Of a DNA stretch of 64,000 nt, positions 44,880-55,445 are shown piece after piece. Positions within the stretch are counted from its first letter, which is position 1; each line of letters starts with the position of its first letter. Origin of the DNA: Gallionella sp. (lineage in GTDB: Bacteria > Pseudomonadota > Gammaproteobacteria > Burkholderiales > Gallionellaceae); NCBI GenBank assembly GCA_028699065.1, contig JAQVVH010000001.1, forward strand, positions 481,860 to 545,859, in the 5' to 3' direction. The notes under the pieces were generated by a model. It was given only the letters and a program-made list of their open reading frames with translations. It did not search any database and was not told the origin of the DNA. The position numbers were made by a program, and so were the translations under genes.

Positions 44880-45965
44880 TCAGGCGTAGCCCAATATTTC
44901 CAGTCCAAATCCGGCCATGCTCGGCAATTTGCGCGGTGTTCCGACCAGACGCATTTTGCCGACACCCAGCTCGCGCAAAATTTGCGCACCGATACCATAA
45001 CTTTTCGGATCCCATTTTGCGGCCGCGTGGGTGTCCGGCTGCTCCAGCGCCCGCGCGCACAAATTTTCGGCCGTTTCGGCCTGATGCATCAACACCAGCA
45101 CACCGGCTTCCGCCGCCGCCAATTTCTGCATCGCATCGTGCACACTCGTGCCCTGGGAAAAGTGCGCCTGCTCCAGAAAATCCATCACGGATAGCGGCTC
45201 ATGCACCCGCACCAGCGTTTCACGCCCGGCCTGTATCTGCCCCTTCACCAGCGCCAGATGCGTGCGCCCCGTGCTATCGTCGCGATAAGTTACCAGCTCG
45301 AACTCGCCATAGGCTGTTTGCACCTTGCGACTGCCCGCCCGCACCACCAGCCGTTCGTGCTGGCTACGGTATTCGATCAGCTCGGCGATCGTTCCGATTT
45401 TCAGACCGTGCGTGCGCGCAAAGGGGATCAAATCCGGCAGGCGCGCCATTTCACCGTCATCCTTGAGAATCTCGCAAATAACAGAGGCGGGCGTCACGCC
45501 GGCCAGACGGGCCAGATCGCAACCGGCTTCGGTATGTCCCGCACGCACCAGCACGCCGCCATTGCGTGCCATCAACGGGAAGATGTGGCCGGGCTGCACA
45601 ATATCGGCCGGCCGGGCATCCGCCGCCGCCGCCGCGAGGATGGTACGCGCGCGATCAGCCGCCGAAATCCCCGTGGTCACACCGCGGGCAGCCTCGATGC
45701 TCAGCGTAAAATTGGTCGCCAGGGGCAGACCATTTTCGCGCACCATCAGGGGCAAAGCGAGCTGGCGGCAATGCGCCTCGGTCAGTGTCAGACAAATCAG
45801 GCCGCGCGCATGTTTGGCCATAAAATTCACCATTTCCGGGGTCGCAAATTCGGCGGCAAAAACCAGATCACCCTCGTTCTCGCGATCTTCTTCATCGACC
45901 AGCACCACCATACGCCCGGCGGCAATGTCGGCAATGATGTCCTGAATTGGCGCGATTTCGCTCAT
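44880..45965 (-). CDS. ribB: 3,4-dihydroxy-2-butanone-4-phosphate synthase with degenerate GTP cyclohydrolase II domain (RibBX type)
   Basis: A 361-residue fusion. Residues 1-205 are a complete DHBP synthase (VDEEDRENEGDLVFAAEFAT, RGLICLTLT, AGHTEAGCDLARLAGV). The C-terminal part resembles RibA but lacks its zinc cysteines: where RibA has VHSECLTGD and LRCDCG, this protein has VHEPLSVMD and no Cys. So the C-terminal domain should not be a functional GTP cyclohydrolase II. RibBX proteins of this kind are described in Proteobacteria as flavin-supply specialists; a separate ribA is expected elsewhere. It overlaps ribE by four bases. Confidence 0.93.
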   Translation of the reverse strand: MSEIAPIQDIIADIAAGRMVVLVDEEDRENEGDLVFAAEFATPEMVNFMAKHARGLICLTLTEAHCRQLALPLMVRENGLPLATNFTLSIEAARGVTTGISAADRARTILAAAAADARPADIVQPGHIFPLMARNGGVLVRAGHTEAGCDLARLAGVTPASVICEILKDDGEMARLPDLIPFARTHGLKIGTIAELIEYRSQHERLVVRAGSRKVQTAYGEFELVTYRDDSTGRTHLALVKGQIQAGRETLVRVHEPLSVMDFLEQAHFSQGTSVHDAMQKLAAAEAGVLVLMHQAETAENLCARALEQPDTHAAAKWDPKSYGIGAQILRELGVGKMRLVGTPRKLPSMAGFGLEILGYA

Positions 45966-46567
45966 TGTGCAGATTCCTTTTCCACCTGTTGCATACGCTC
46001 GACATAACGCGCGATCAGATCAATTTCCAGATTAACCGTCGCACCCGCCTGCAGCCGGCCCAGCGTCGTCACCGCGAGGGTATGCGGGATCAGGTTAACC
46101 TCGAATTCGCAACCCGCCACCCGGTTGATCGTCAGACTCACACCGTTGATCGTGATCGATCCTTTCATGGCAATGTATTTCGCCAGCGCCTGCGGCGCGC
46201 GCACAACCAGTCGCCAGCTCTCGCCCAAATCGACGAACGCAGTCACCTCACCAACGCCATCGACATGACCACTGACCAAGTGCCCACCCAGGCGATCGGA
46301 AAGGCGCAGCGCCTTTTCCAGGTTGACACGCCCACCCGGCAACTCGAGTCCCGTCGTGCAATTCAGTGTTTCGCGCGAAACCTCAACCACGAAATCGAAC
46401 CCTTCCAGAGCAATCACCGTAAGGCACACGCCATTGACCGCAATGCTGTCGCCGAGCTGGACATCATCCAGCCCCAACGCGCTCGTCGTCACCGTCAGAC
46501 GCAAACCGCCCTCGCGGTCCTCCGCCCGGGAAATCACACCCATATCCGTCACAATGCCACTGAACAT
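45962..46567 (-). CDS. ribE: Riboflavin synthase alpha subunit
   Basis: A 201-residue protein with two lumazine-binding repeats (MFSGIVTDMGVI, GDSIAVNGVCLTV, then GGHLVSGHVDGVGEV, GSITINGVSLTIN). It dismutates two lumazines to riboflavin. It begins two bases after ribD and ends inside the ribB start. Confidence 0.97.
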   Translation of the reverse strand: MFSGIVTDMGVISRAEDREGGLRLTVTTSALGLDDVQLGDSIAVNGVCLTVIALEGFDFVVEVSRETLNCTTGLELPGGRVNLEKALRLSDRLGGHLVSGHVDGVGEVTAFVDLGESWRLVVRAPQALAKYIAMKGSITINGVSLTINRVAGCEFEVNLIPHTLAVTTLGRLQAGATVNLEIDLIARYVERMQQVEKESAQ

Positions 46568-46569
46568 TC

Positions 46570-47658
46570 CTATCCCTTCACTCTTGCCAGAATCCGCAGA
46601 TCATCACCGACCTGACGAATATCCTGCCAGCTCATCTCGATACGCTGGTCCAGCGTAATCATCTCACCCAGTTGGGCGATCCCGCGTGCGCCATCGCCCA
46701 GCAATTGCGGCGCAACATACAACAACAATTCATCGACCAGCCCGGCCTGCAACAGCGCGCCATTCAAGGTGCTGCCCGCCTCGACCAGCACCTCATTAAT
46801 ACCGTGCCCGGCCAGATCCGCCAACACTTGCGGCAGATCCACCTGCCCCTGCGCATTGGCCAGCACGCGAATTTGCGCACCGGCCTGTTCCAGCGCCGCG
46901 ATCTTTCCGGCATCCGTAACCGCGCTGTAAATCATAACCCCGGGCGTTTGCAGCAAGCGCGCCCAAGCCGGCATTTGCAGTGTGCTGTCGAGCACCACCC
47001 GCAAGGGCTGCCGCTCGCAGGGAAAAGCACGCACATTCAGCGCGGGATCATCCGCGAGCACGGTGCCGCTGCCCGTCAGCACCGCACAGGAACGCGCGCG
47101 CCAGCGCTGCACATCCTCGCGCGCCGCCGCACCGGTAATCCACTTGCTGGCACCGTTTGCCAGCGCCGTGCGTCCGTCCAGACTCATGCCGACTTTGCTG
47201 CGGATCCAGGGGCGGCCGCGGGTCATGCGCGAGAAAAAACCGACATTCAATTCCCGTGCGGCGGACTCCATCAAGCCGCATTCCACTTCAACCCCGGCGG
47301 TGCGCAAACGCGTCAAACCCTCGCCCGCCACTTGCGGATTGGGATCCTGCACCGCCACCACCACGCGCTTCACGCCGGCGGAAACAAGCGCATCCGCGCA
47401 CGGCGGCGTACGCCCGTGATGACTGCACGGCTCCAGCGTCACATAAGCGGTCGCACCCCGGGCGGATTCACCGGCCGCCTGCAGGGCATGCGCTTCGGCA
47501 TGCGGTTCGCCCGTGCGCACATGCCAGCCCTCGCCCACATTGCGCCCCTCCCGAACCAGCACGCAGCCGACCCGGGGATTGGGGGATGTCGTGTTCAGTC
47601 CGCGTGCCGCAAGCTGCAGCGCGTGGGCCATCCATACGTTGTCCTGCACCTCCGCCAT
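46570..47658 (-). CDS. ribD: Bifunctional pyrimidine deaminase/reductase RibD
   Basis: A 362-residue protein. The deaminase domain (1-145) has the zinc motif HAEAHAL and EPCSHHGRTPPC. The reductase domain (about 150-362) has RSKVGMSLDGRTAL and GINEVLVEAGSTLNGALLQ. It carries out the second and third steps of riboflavin synthesis. It overlaps nrdR by one base. Confidence 0.97.
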   Translation of the reverse strand: MAEVQDNVWMAHALQLAARGLNTTSPNPRVGCVLVREGRNVGEGWHVRTGEPHAEAHALQAAGESARGATAYVTLEPCSHHGRTPPCADALVSAGVKRVVVAVQDPNPQVAGEGLTRLRTAGVEVECGLMESAARELNVGFFSRMTRGRPWIRSKVGMSLDGRTALANGASKWITGAAAREDVQRWRARSCAVLTGSGTVLADDPALNVRAFPCERQPLRVVLDSTLQMPAWARLLQTPGVMIYSAVTDAGKIAALEQAGAQIRVLANAQGQVDLPQVLADLAGHGINEVLVEAGSTLNGALLQAGLVDELLLYVAPQLLGDGARGIAQLGEMITLDQRIEMSWQDIRQVGDDLRILARVKG

Positions 47659-48125
47659 CAGCGCTTGCCCGGGGGGCGTTCGCGCATGGATTCAACCACC
47701 TCGGCGAAGTCGCTGACATCCTGAAAACTCTTGTAGACCGAAGCGAAACGGATATAGGCCACTTTATCGAGCTTGAGCAATTCCTTCATGACCATCTCGC
47801 CAATCTGCCGCGAGGGAATCTCGCGCTCGCCCATTTCAAAAACCTTCTGCGTCACATGATCAATCGCCGCATCCACAAGTGCAGTGGAGACAGGGCGCTT
47901 GTGCAGCGCACGACTGAAGCTGGTACGCAATTTTCCGACATCGAACTCGCTGCGCATGCCGTTCTGCTTGACCACCTGTGGCATGCGCAACTCCACCGTT
48001 TCGTAGGTCGTAAAACGCTTGTCGCACGACAGACAGCGGCGGCGGCGGCGAATGCTGTCGCCCTCTTCACTCTCGCGCGTGTCCACCACCTGGGTGTCGT
48101 CGCCTTTACAGAATGGACATTTCAT
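47658..48125 (-). CDS. nrdR: Transcriptional repressor NrdR
   Basis: A 155-residue protein with an N-terminal zinc ribbon ([17 protein letters not shown] and CLSCDKRF) and an ATP-cone domain (about 48-138). It represses ribonucleotide reductase genes when dATP is high. The glyA-nrdR-ribD order is widespread in Proteobacteria. A terminator-like hairpin lies between glyA and nrdR. Confidence 0.97.
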   Translation of the reverse strand: MKCPFCKGDDTQVVDTRESEEGDSIRRRRRCLSCDKRFTTYETVELRMPQVVKQNGMRSEFDVGKLRTSFSRALHKRPVSTALVDAAIDHVTQKVFEMGEREIPSRQIGEMVMKELLKLDKVAYIRFASVYKSFQDVSDFAEVVESMRERPPGKR

Positions 48126-48142
48126 AACAATGAGACCCGGCG

Positions 48143-48177
48143 AAAATTAAGGGCGAGTGACGATGAAAGTCACCCGC
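48143..48177 (-). terminator. Probable intrinsic terminator after glyA
   Basis: On the minus strand GCGGGTGAC and GTCACTCGC (nine pairs, one of them G-T) flank a seven-base loop, followed by TTAATTTT. It would separate glyA from the nrdR-rib operon, at least partly. Confidence 0.6.
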
Positions 48178-48197
48178 CGCTCTTCACGTCTTTAATT

Positions 48198-49445
48198 TCA
48201 GGCGCCGTAAACCGGAAACTGCGCGGTCAGCTTTTTCACTTCACCGACAACGCGTGCGATCACGGCCTCGTCATTCGGTGCATCCAGCACGTCGGCAATC
48301 AGGTGCGCCAGCTTTTCCGCTTCCAGCTCCTTAAAGCCGCGAGTCGTCATCGCCGGCGAGCCGATACGGATGCCGGACGTCACGAATGGCTTCTCGGGAT
48401 CGTTGGGAATCGCGTTCTTGTTGACTGTGATGTGCGCCTTGCCCAGCGCTTCTTCGGCGGCTTTTCCGGTCAACTGCTTGGCGCGCAGGTCAACCAGAAA
48501 CACATGACTGTCGGTGCGACCGGAGACGATGCGCACACCGCGCTCGGTCAGCACTTTGGCCATCACGCGGGCATTGTCGATCACCTGCTTCTGATATTCC
48601 TTGAACTCCTTGCTCGCGGCTTCCTTGAAGGCGACCGCCTTGGCAGCAATCACGTGCATCAGCGGGCCGCCCTGCAACTGCGGGAAGATAGCCGAATTCA
48701 GCGCCTTCTCATGCTCCGCCTTGGCCAGAATCAAGCCGCCGCGCGGGCCGCGCAGGGTCTTGTGAGTGGTGGTGGTGACGAAATCGGCAATCCCGACCGG
48801 GTTGGGGTAGACGCCCGCCGCGATCAAGCCGGCGTAGTGGGCCATGTCCACGAACAGATAGGCGCCGACACTATCGGCGATCTGGCGGAAACGCTTCCAG
48901 TCGATCACCAGCGCGTAGGCGGAAGCGCCGGCCACGATCATCTTGGGCTTGTGCTCGTTGGCCAAACGTTGCACTTCGTCGTAATCAATCTCTTCGTTCT
49001 CGTCCAAGCCATACTGAATTGCGTTGTACAACTTGCCACTGATATTCACCGTCGCACCGTGGGTCAGGTGGCCGCCATGCGCCAGGCTCATACCGAGAAT
49101 GGTGTCGCCGGGCTTGAGCACAGAGACGTAAACGCCCTGGTTGGCCTGCGAACCGGAATGCGGCTGCACGTTGGCATATTCCGCGCCGAACAGCGCCTTG
49201 GCGCGGTCGATCGCCAGCTGCTCGGCAATATCGACATACTCGCAGCCCCCGTAATAGCGCTTGCCGGGATAGCCCTCGGCGTATTTATTGGTCAGCTGGC
49301 TACCCTGCGCTTCCATCACGGCCGGGCTGGTGTAATTCTCCGAGGCGATCAGCTCGATGTGATCTTCCTGGCGGCGATTTTCGTTCTGAATTGCGGCCCA
49401 CAATTCCGGATCAACGGTAGCAACGGTATTTTTTCTTGAAAACAT
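48198..49445 (-). CDS. glyA: Serine hydroxymethyltransferase
   Basis: A 415-residue PLP enzyme: [33 protein letters not shown], the cofactor lysine in [14 protein letters not shown] (about residue 230) and [15 protein letters not shown]. It converts serine to glycine and loads one-carbon units on tetrahydrofolate. The length is normal. AGGA lies about 12 bases before the ATG. Confidence 0.97.
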   Translation of the reverse strand: MFSRKNTVATVDPELWAAIQNENRRQEDHIELIASENYTSPAVMEAQGSQLTNKYAEGYPGKRYYGGCEYVDIAEQLAIDRAKALFGAEYANVQPHSGSQANQGVYVSVLKPGDTILGMSLAHGGHLTHGATVNISGKLYNAIQYGLDENEEIDYDEVQRLANEHKPKMIVAGASAYALVIDWKRFRQIADSVGAYLFVDMAHYAGLIAAGVYPNPVGIADFVTTTTHKTLRGPRGGLILAKAEHEKALNSAIFPQLQGGPLMHVIAAKAVAFKEAASKEFKEYQKQVIDNARVMAKVLTERGVRIVSGRTDSHVFLVDLRAKQLTGKAAEEALGKAHITVNKNAIPNDPEKPFVTSGIRIGSPAMTTRGFKELEAEKLAHLIADVLDAPNDEAVIARVVGEVKKLTAQFPVYGA

Positions 49446-49503
49446 GGCGATAACGTCCTGAAGAGTTGGAAAACGACAAGGGCGCGGATTTTAGCACGCC
49501 GGA

Positions 49504-50865
49504 TCAGCGTCCCGCGATGGTCATCCCGTCCACAAGAATCGAGCCGCACTGCCGCGCACCCTGTACCAGCACATCGTTGCCCACGGCGACCATCTGCCGG
49601 TACATATCGCGCAAATTACCCGCAATGGTGATTTCTTCCACCGGGTACTGAATTTCGCCCCGCTCCACCCAAAAACCCGCCGCGCCGCGCGAATAGTCGC
49701 CGGTAACCGAATTTACGCCCTGACCGAGCAATTCGGTCACCAGCAGGCCACGGTCCATCTGCTTCAGCAGGCCCGCAAAATCCAGAGGGCCCGGCCGCAA
49801 AATCAGGTTATGCGTGCCGCCCGCGTTGCCCGTGGTCGGCATGCCCAGCTTGCGCGCCGCGTAGCTACCCAGAAAGTAGCCGCGCAATACCCCGCCTTCG
49901 ACCATGCGGCGGTGCTGCACACGCACCCCCTCGTCATCGAACGGACTGGAGCCCAGGCCCCGGGGCAGATCCGGCACATCGTCAATGTCGATATGCGGCG
50001 CGAACACCGGCTGGTCGAGCTGTCCGAGCAGGAATGAAGACTTGCGGTACAGGGCGCCGCCGCTGACCGCACCCGCGAAATGTCCGAGCAGGCTGGCCGC
50101 CACAGGCGCCTCGAACAGCACGGGTGCTTGCAGCGTTTTGAGCTTTCGCGCATTCAAGCGTCGCACCGTGCGCGCGGCGGCAATCCGCCCGATCTCGTCC
50201 GCCGGCAACAAATCGCCCGCGGCGCGGGCCACGCTGTACCAGTAATCGCGCTCCATCGCCTCGTCGCCGCCGGCGATCACCGCACAACTCAGGCTATGGC
50301 GCGACGTCGGGTAGCCGCCCATAAATCCCAGGCTGTTGGCAATCACAAATTGCGACTCGTGCACATTGACCGACGCCCCTTCGGAATTGGTGATGCGGCG
50401 GTCACTGTCCAGTGCCGCTCGCTCGCAGTCCCGGGCAAGCGCAATCGCGCCTTCCACCGGCAAATCCCACGGATGATAGAGATCCAGATCCGTCACTTCG
50501 CGCGCGAGTAATGCCTCGTCCGGCAGCCCGGCACAATCGTCTTCCGCAGTAAAGCGCGCGATCGACAGTGCCGCGTCTACCGTATCGCGGATCGCCTGCG
50601 CGGAAAAATCCGAGCTGCTTGCATTCCCGCGCCGCTGGCCGAGATACACAGTGATCCCGACGCCTTTGTCGCGGTTGTATTCGATGGTTTCGACTTCGCC
50701 GTGACGCACCGACACGGTCTGACCGAAACCTTCGGAAATCTCCAGCGCCGCCGCCGTTGCGCCGCGCTGTTTCGCGTAATCCAGCATGTCGCTGGCAATC
50801 GTGCGCAGGGTCGCGGCATCATAGGAAAACCGTGCGCCGGAAGCGGAATAATCAGACATATGCAT
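49504..50865 (-). CDS. pmbA: Metalloprotease PmbA (TldE)
   Basis: The start is ATG 50865 or 50859 (MSDYSASGARF); the frame opens far upstream but only as shadow of darP. The 453-residue TldD/PmbA-family protein has SEGFGQTVSVRHGEVETIEY near the start, SSPFDDEGVRVQ in the middle and GNAGGTHNLIL and GQGVNSVTGDYSRGAAGFWV near the end. With TldD it trims peptides such as modified antitoxins and RiPP precursors. TldD is not in the window. It is divergent from darP, as usual in Proteobacteria. Confidence 0.95.
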   Translation of the reverse strand: MHMSDYSASGARFSYDAATLRTIASDMLDYAKQRGATAAALEISEGFGQTVSVRHGEVETIEYNRDKGVGITVYLGQRRGNASSSDFSAQAIRDTVDAALSIARFTAEDDCAGLPDEALLAREVTDLDLYHPWDLPVEGAIALARDCERAALDSDRRITNSEGASVNVHESQFVIANSLGFMGGYPTSRHSLSCAVIAGGDEAMERDYWYSVARAAGDLLPADEIGRIAAARTVRRLNARKLKTLQAPVLFEAPVAASLLGHFAGAVSGGALYRKSSFLLGQLDQPVFAPHIDIDDVPDLPRGLGSSPFDDEGVRVQHRRMVEGGVLRGYFLGSYAARKLGMPTTGNAGGTHNLILRPGPLDFAGLLKQMDRGLLVTELLGQGVNSVTGDYSRGAAGFWVERGEIQYPVEEITIAGNLRDMYRQMVAVGNDVLVQGARQCGSILVDGMTIAGR

Positions 50866-50922
50866 CGGGTAAGTTTTACGAAAGGCGGTATCATAGCAGC
50901 GTTGCCAAAACCCCAGCTTGCC

Positions 50923-51441
50923 ATGAATACGGACTACACAGACGAAGAGCTTCCCGAAGGCGAATTGCCGCCGAGCAAAACCAAAATCAAGAAACAGATG
51001 CACGAACTGCAGGACATCGGCGCGGAGCTTGTCGCTCTGGGTAAGGACCAGCTGGCCCAACTCCACCTGCCCGAGAACCTGCGCGATGCCGTTCGCGAAA
51101 TGCACCGCATCAACAAATTCGGGGCGCAGCGCCGCCAGATGCAATACATCGGCAAGCTCATGCGCGACATTGATCCCGCACCCATCATTGAAAAACTCAA
51201 TGCCTGGAAAGGCGTGTCGCAACAGCACACGGCCCACCTGCACCTGCTGGAACGCTGGCGCGACCGTCTGCTCGAAAACGAACAGGCACTCACCGAATTG
51301 CTGGCCCAGCATCCGCAAGCCGATGCCCAGCGCCTGCGCACGCTGATCCGCAATGCCCGCAAGGAACAGGAAGCCGGCAAATCGCCAAAGAATTACCGCG
51401 AGCTGTTTCAGGCCCTGCGCGAGGTTTTCCCCGAACCATGA
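50923..51441 (+). CDS. darP: Ribosome maturation factor DarP/YjgA (DUF615)
   Basis: A 172-residue charged helical protein with PSKTKIKKQMHELQDIGAEL, RINKFGAQRRQMQYIGKLMR and KSPKNYRELFQALRE, the DUF615 signatures. DarP helps late 50S subunit assembly in E. coli. It is divergent from pmbA with a 57-base gap, and overlaps the esterase gene by four bases. Confidence 0.95.
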   Translation: MNTDYTDEELPEGELPPSKTKIKKQMHELQDIGAELVALGKDQLAQLHLPENLRDAVREMHRINKFGAQRRQMQYIGKLMRDIDPAPIIEKLNAWKGVSQQHTAHLHLLERWRDRLLENEQALTELLAQHPQADAQRLRTLIRNARKEQEAGKSPKNYRELFQALREVFPEP

Positions 51442-52100
51442 GCGAGCTGCTGCAGAGCATCGTTCTGGACAGCGGCCCCAACCCGCAAACCGCTATCATC
51501 TGGCTGCACGGCCTGGGCGCTGACGGACACGATTTCGAGCCCCTGGCGGACGAGCTGCAACTCCCCTGTCCGGTCCGCTACATTTTCCCGGACGCGCCCA
51601 TGCGCCCCGTCACCATCAACGGCGGTTTCGTCATGCGCGCCTGGTACGACATCACCGAAATGGACATCGCGGCCCGGCAGGACGATGCCGGCATCCGCGA
51701 TTCCCAGACCAGGATCGAAGCCCTGATCCAGCGCGAAACAGAACGCGGCATTCCGCCCGACAAAATTTTTCTCGCCGGGTTTTCGCAGGGCGGCGCCATT
51801 GCGCTGCACACGGCGCTGCACCAAACCCGGCCGCTCGCGGGCGTGCTGGCCCTCTCCACCTATCTGCCACTCGCGGAACGCGCCTCCGGCGAAATGCAGC
51901 CGGGCACGCTGAACACGCCGATATTCATGGCGCATGGTCGCAGCGACACCGTCATCCCGCAGACACTGGGGCAGACCTCGGCCGCAGCGCTGAAGGCGCT
52001 GGGCTACCGCTTGGATTGGCACGAATATCCGATGGCGCATTCGGTTTGCGCGGAAGAGCTGCGCGACATCGAGCGCTGGCTATCCTCTCACATGGGCTAA
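51438..52100 (+). CDS. Phospholipase/carboxylesterase family alpha/beta hydrolase
   Basis: A 220-residue hydrolase of the APT1/YpfH type: [20 protein letters not shown], the nucleophile Ser116 in [13 protein letters not shown], acid residue in HGRSDTVIP and the His in [12 protein letters not shown]. It probably hydrolyses esters of medium chain; the substrate is unknown. No signal peptide, so cytosolic. It starts on ATGA after darP. Confidence 0.93.
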   Translation: MSELLQSIVLDSGPNPQTAIIWLHGLGADGHDFEPLADELQLPCPVRYIFPDAPMRPVTINGGFVMRAWYDITEMDIAARQDDAGIRDSQTRIEALIQRETERGIPPDKIFLAGFSQGGAIALHTALHQTRPLAGVLALSTYLPLAERASGEMQPGTLNTPIFMAHGRSDTVIPQTLGQTSAAALKALGYRLDWHEYPMAHSVCAEELRDIERWLSSHMG

Positions 52101-52110
52101 GCGGCCACGC

Positions 52111-52806
52111 ATGATTCCCTGGCTGGACGCCTCACCCGAATTCCCGCCCGCAGAACACGCGCTGCGCCAATCCAACGGGCTGCTGGCCGCCGGCGGCGAT
52201 TTGTCCGTCCCGCGCCTGCTTAACGCCTACCGCCACGGCATTTTTCCCTGGTTCAACACCGGCGAGCCCATCCTCTGGTGGAGCCCCGATCCACGCATGG
52301 TGCTGGTGCCGGCCGAGTTCAAACCATCCCGTTCGCTGCGAAAAACGCTGAGCCGAAAAACATTCGAGGTGCGTTTTGACACGGCGTTTGAGGCTGTTAT
52401 GCGGGCCTGTGCCGCACCGCGCGATGGTCAGGCCGGCAGCTGGATTCACGAGGACATGATCGCCGCCTATTGCACGCTGCATGAGCTCGGCTACGCGCAC
52501 TCGGTGGAAAGTTGGCAGGACAATCGGTTGGTCGGCGGACTCTACGGCATCGCGATCGGCCGCATGTTCTATGGCGAATCCATGTTCAGCCGCGTGAGCG
52601 ACGCTTCCAAGGTTGCGCTCGCGCACCTCGCAGGCCAGCTTGAGCGCTGGCAATTCGAGCTGATCGACTGCCAAATGAACACTCCGCACCTCGCCTCGCT
52701 GGGCGCCCGCGAAATCCCCCGTACCCGCTTTCTCACCCGTGTATGGGAATTGGTACACTGTGCACCGGTCACTCACTGGCAATTCGATCCCGACTTATAC
52801 GCATGA
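52111..52806 (+). CDS. aat: Leucyl/phenylalanyl-tRNA--protein transferase
   Basis: A 231-residue enzyme with [59 protein letters not shown] and the end [12 protein letters not shown]. It adds Leu or Phe to N-terminal Arg or Lys, marking proteins for ClpS/ClpAP. It ends on ATGA with bpt. Confidence 0.96.
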   Translation: MIPWLDASPEFPPAEHALRQSNGLLAAGGDLSVPRLLNAYRHGIFPWFNTGEPILWWSPDPRMVLVPAEFKPSRSLRKTLSRKTFEVRFDTAFEAVMRACAAPRDGQAGSWIHEDMIAAYCTLHELGYAHSVESWQDNRLVGGLYGIAIGRMFYGESMFSRVSDASKVALAHLAGQLERWQFELIDCQMNTPHLASLGAREIPRTRFLTRVWELVHCAPVTHWQFDPDLYA

Positions 52807-53543
52807 GCCTGCCGCATGACATTCCGATCAGCGCGCTGCACTACTACCTGACCGCGCCTTATCCGTGCAGCTACTTGCCGGATCTGCGGGCGCGCTCACA
52901 AGTCGCCACCCCTGAATTTCTGATCGACAAAGCCATGTACTCGCAACTGGTGCGTCATGGTTTCCGGCGCAGCGGCACCCACACCTACCGGCCACGCTGC
53001 GACCACTGCCGCGCCTGTGTTCCGCTGCGCATCCCGATTCGGGCATTCCGGCCCAATCGCGCACAGCGCCGCGCCTGGACACGCCATGCCGGAATTGAAG
53101 TCAGCGTTCATACACTGGAATTCCGCGACGAACATTACGCGCTTTACCAGCGCTACCAGCAACAGCGGCACGCCGACGGTGAAATGGCGGACGACAGCCG
53201 CGACACCTACCGCAATTTCCTGCTGCGAAGTCATGTCGAAACGGCTCTGGTGGAATTTCGCGAACACGGTATCCTGCGCATGGTCAGCTTCATCGACATC
53301 CTCGACGACGGACTTTCGTCGGTGTACACCTTTTTCGACCCGGATCCGCCGCAAGCCAGCTACGGCATTTTTAACGTACTTTGGCAGATCGAGTTAAGCC
53401 GTCAGCTTGGTCTGGATTATGTCTATCCCGGCTACTGGATTCGCGATTGCCGGAAGATGGCGTATAAAATCCGGTTCCAGCCCGCCGAAGGGCTGATCCA
53501 CGGACAATGGCAACCTCTGCCCGATTTGAAAGGAAACCTGTGA
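52803..53543 (+). CDS. bpt: Aspartate/glutamate leucyltransferase (Bpt; N-degron pathway)
   Basis: The start is ATG 52803 in the aat stop overlap. The 246-residue ATE-family protein has [17 protein letters not shown], the Cys pair in [15 protein letters not shown], and [20 protein letters not shown] with [17 protein letters not shown]. It transfers Leu to N-terminal Asp or Glu. With aat it provides the complete bacterial N-degron tagging set. Confidence 0.95.
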   Translation: MSLPHDIPISALHYYLTAPYPCSYLPDLRARSQVATPEFLIDKAMYSQLVRHGFRRSGTHTYRPRCDHCRACVPLRIPIRAFRPNRAQRRAWTRHAGIEVSVHTLEFRDEHYALYQRYQQQRHADGEMADDSRDTYRNFLLRSHVETALVEFREHGILRMVSFIDILDDGLSSVYTFFDPDPPQASYGIFNVLWQIELSRQLGLDYVYPGYWIRDCRKMAYKIRFQPAEGLIHGQWQPLPDLKGNL

Positions 53544-54415
53544 AAACACGGCTCGCAATTTTTATTGTCACCCTGCTGCTGCTCCCGTTCGCAGGTGCCT
53601 GGCTTGCCGGTGCAGAATGGGAACCCCTCCCGACCGGCGACGCAAATGCGCTGGCTGCCACCAGCGTAGCCGCACTCGCAACCGCGTGTCTGCTCCTGCT
53701 CGGCAATCTCGGCGTGGTCTGGCGCACTGGCAACAATCCCCTGCAAACACAACGCCGTTATTTTCTGACCGTGGGCGCCGCCAGCGCCGCGCTGGGCTGG
53801 CTGCTGGTTTATCTGAATCAATATGCGACCGGCCTTTCATCCGGCCAGCATTTCAACATCGCACAAGGACTGTTCAGCACCCTGCTCTTCGCCCTGCTCG
53901 CACCGGCGGTGTTAAGCCTGCGCGCGTTTCTCGGTACGTTCACCGGCATGCTGCGCCGCCTTGCCCGCGCACCTGCCCTGCCGCTGCTGGCAGATGACAT
54001 GCTGATATTCCTGCTGAGTCCGGTGGTGATCGTCGGCCTGCTCGGAGGCGCGGCCTGGCCGGAAATTTTGTCCCCGCTATTCTGGCTGGGGCCCCTGCTG
54101 CTGCTCGTCGTCCTGCAACTGATGTGGCAGGAAAGCACCATATTTGCGGGTCTGAAATATGGCGACTGGGGGCGCCTCGTCCATGCTGCGCTGGCCGGGT
54201 TAATCGTCTGCAATCTGGCCGTCTGGAGTTATGCCTTCGCGGGCGGCGATTTAACCCCGCGACTTCCGGCAGGATTCAACCAAGCCGGATATGCGCTGTT
54301 TGGATTGCTGATCCTGCAACTGAGCGACGTCATCGCAGAAAACTGGCGCGGCAAATCGCGCAGTGAAGTTTTCAAACGCAAACCTTTTCCGATTCCTGTC
54401 AGCGCCCGAAAATGA
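53540..54415 (+). CDS. Unrecognised polytopic membrane protein
   Basis: Starts at GTG 53540 (GTGA overlap with bpt; AAAGGAAA upstream), giving 291 residues. I do not recognise a family. It has about eight hydrophobic spans (around 5-24, 40-58, 75-92, 105-130, 150-170, 176-195, 215-235 and 250-270). A basic tail ([19 protein letters not shown]) ends it. Between bpt and pyrD it is translationally coupled to both, so it is expressed, but the neighbours do not point to a function. Confidence 0.8.
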   Translation: MKTRLAIFIVTLLLLPFAGAWLAGAEWEPLPTGDANALAATSVAALATACLLLLGNLGVVWRTGNNPLQTQRRYFLTVGAASAALGWLLVYLNQYATGLSSGQHFNIAQGLFSTLLFALLAPAVLSLRAFLGTFTGMLRRLARAPALPLLADDMLIFLLSPVVIVGLLGGAAWPEILSPLFWLGPLLLLVVLQLMWQESTIFAGLKYGDWGRLVHAALAGLIVCNLAVWSYAFAGGDLTPRLPAGFNQAGYALFGLLILQLSDVIAENWRGKSRSEVFKRKPFPIPVSARK

Positions 54416-55434
54416 ACCCTTATCCGCTGCTGCGCCCCGCGCTGTTTTCACTGGACGCCGAAACCGCCCATCACCTCACCCTGAACAGTCTGAACACGGC
54501 GCACCGGCTGGGATTGCTGGCGCTGACCACCCCGCAGCCGGCCGACGATCCACGCGAGGCCATGGGGCTGAAATTCCCGAATCCGGTCGGGCTGGCTGCC
54601 GGGCTGGATAAAAACGGCGAATGCATCGATGCGCTGGGGGCGGTCGGTTTCGGCTTCATCGAAATCGGCACCATCACACCGCTGCCGCAGCCCGGCAACC
54701 CCAAGCCGCGTCTGTTCCGCCTGCCCGAAGTGCAGGGCATCATCAACCGCATGGGCTTCAACAATCTCGGCGTGGACGCACTGATCGAAAACGTGAAGCG
54801 CGCAAACTATCGCGGCATTCTCGGCATTAACATTGGCAAGAACGCCGTCACGCCGATCGAAAAAGCCGCCGACGATTACCTCATCGGCCTGCGCAAGGTG
54901 TACATCCACGCCAGCTACGTCGCGGTCAACATTTCCTCGCCCAACACCAAAAATTTGCGCCAGTTGCAAGGCGGTGACGAACTCGACGCGCTGCTCGGGC
55001 AACTCAAGACAGAACAACTCAAACTCGCCGACCAGCACGGCAAATATGTTCCGCTCACCGTAAAAATTGCCCCCGACCTGGACGCCGGACAAATCCGGGA
55101 AATTGCCGCGCTGCTGGTGCGCCATCAAATCGACGGCGTCATCGCCACCAACACCACCCTGTCGCGCGATGGCGTTGCGCATCTGCCGCACGGCCACGAA
55201 ACCGGCGGGCTTTCCGGTGCGCCTGTGCGTGAAAAATCCACCGCCGTCATCCGCGCACTCGCCGCCGAACTGGACGGCGCGCTGCCCATCATCGGCGTGG
55301 GCGGCATACTCAATGGCGAAGACGCTGTGGAAAAAATCCGCGCGGGCGCGGCATTGGTGCAGATTTACAGCGGTCTGATTTATCGCGGCCCGGCGCTCGT
55401 CAGCGAATGCTGCGCCGCCCTTAAAAACCGCTGA
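54412..55434 (+). CDS. pyrD: Dihydroorotate dehydrogenase (quinone), class 2
   Basis: A 340-residue FMN enzyme: [65 protein letters not shown] with the catalytic Ser, and [19 protein letters not shown]. The N-terminal [20 protein letters not shown] helix pair is the membrane-facing quinone site of class 2. It oxidises dihydroorotate for pyrimidine synthesis. ATGA overlap with the previous gene. Confidence 0.97.
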   Translation: MNPYPLLRPALFSLDAETAHHLTLNSLNTAHRLGLLALTTPQPADDPREAMGLKFPNPVGLAAGLDKNGECIDALGAVGFGFIEIGTITPLPQPGNPKPRLFRLPEVQGIINRMGFNNLGVDALIENVKRANYRGILGINIGKNAVTPIEKAADDYLIGLRKVYIHASYVAVNISSPNTKNLRQLQGGDELDALLGQLKTEQLKLADQHGKYVPLTVKIAPDLDAGQIREIAALLVRHQIDGVIATNTTLSRDGVAHLPHGHETGGLSGAPVREKSTAVIRALAAELDGALPIIGVGGILNGEDAVEKIRAGAALVQIYSGLIYRGPALVSECCAALKNR

Positions 55435-55445
55435 AGAAAGTTATT

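Noticed and set aside
46568..48142. FMN riboswitch before the riboflavin genes
   Set aside because: The rib genes overlap or are separated by only a few bases, and no conserved RFN-element sequence is visible in the short leader before nrdR.
47157..49439. A 760-codon open frame on the plus strand over glyA, nrdR and ribD
   Set aside because: It is a shadow of three well-supported minus-strand genes; His/Gln/Arg-rich sequence without domains.
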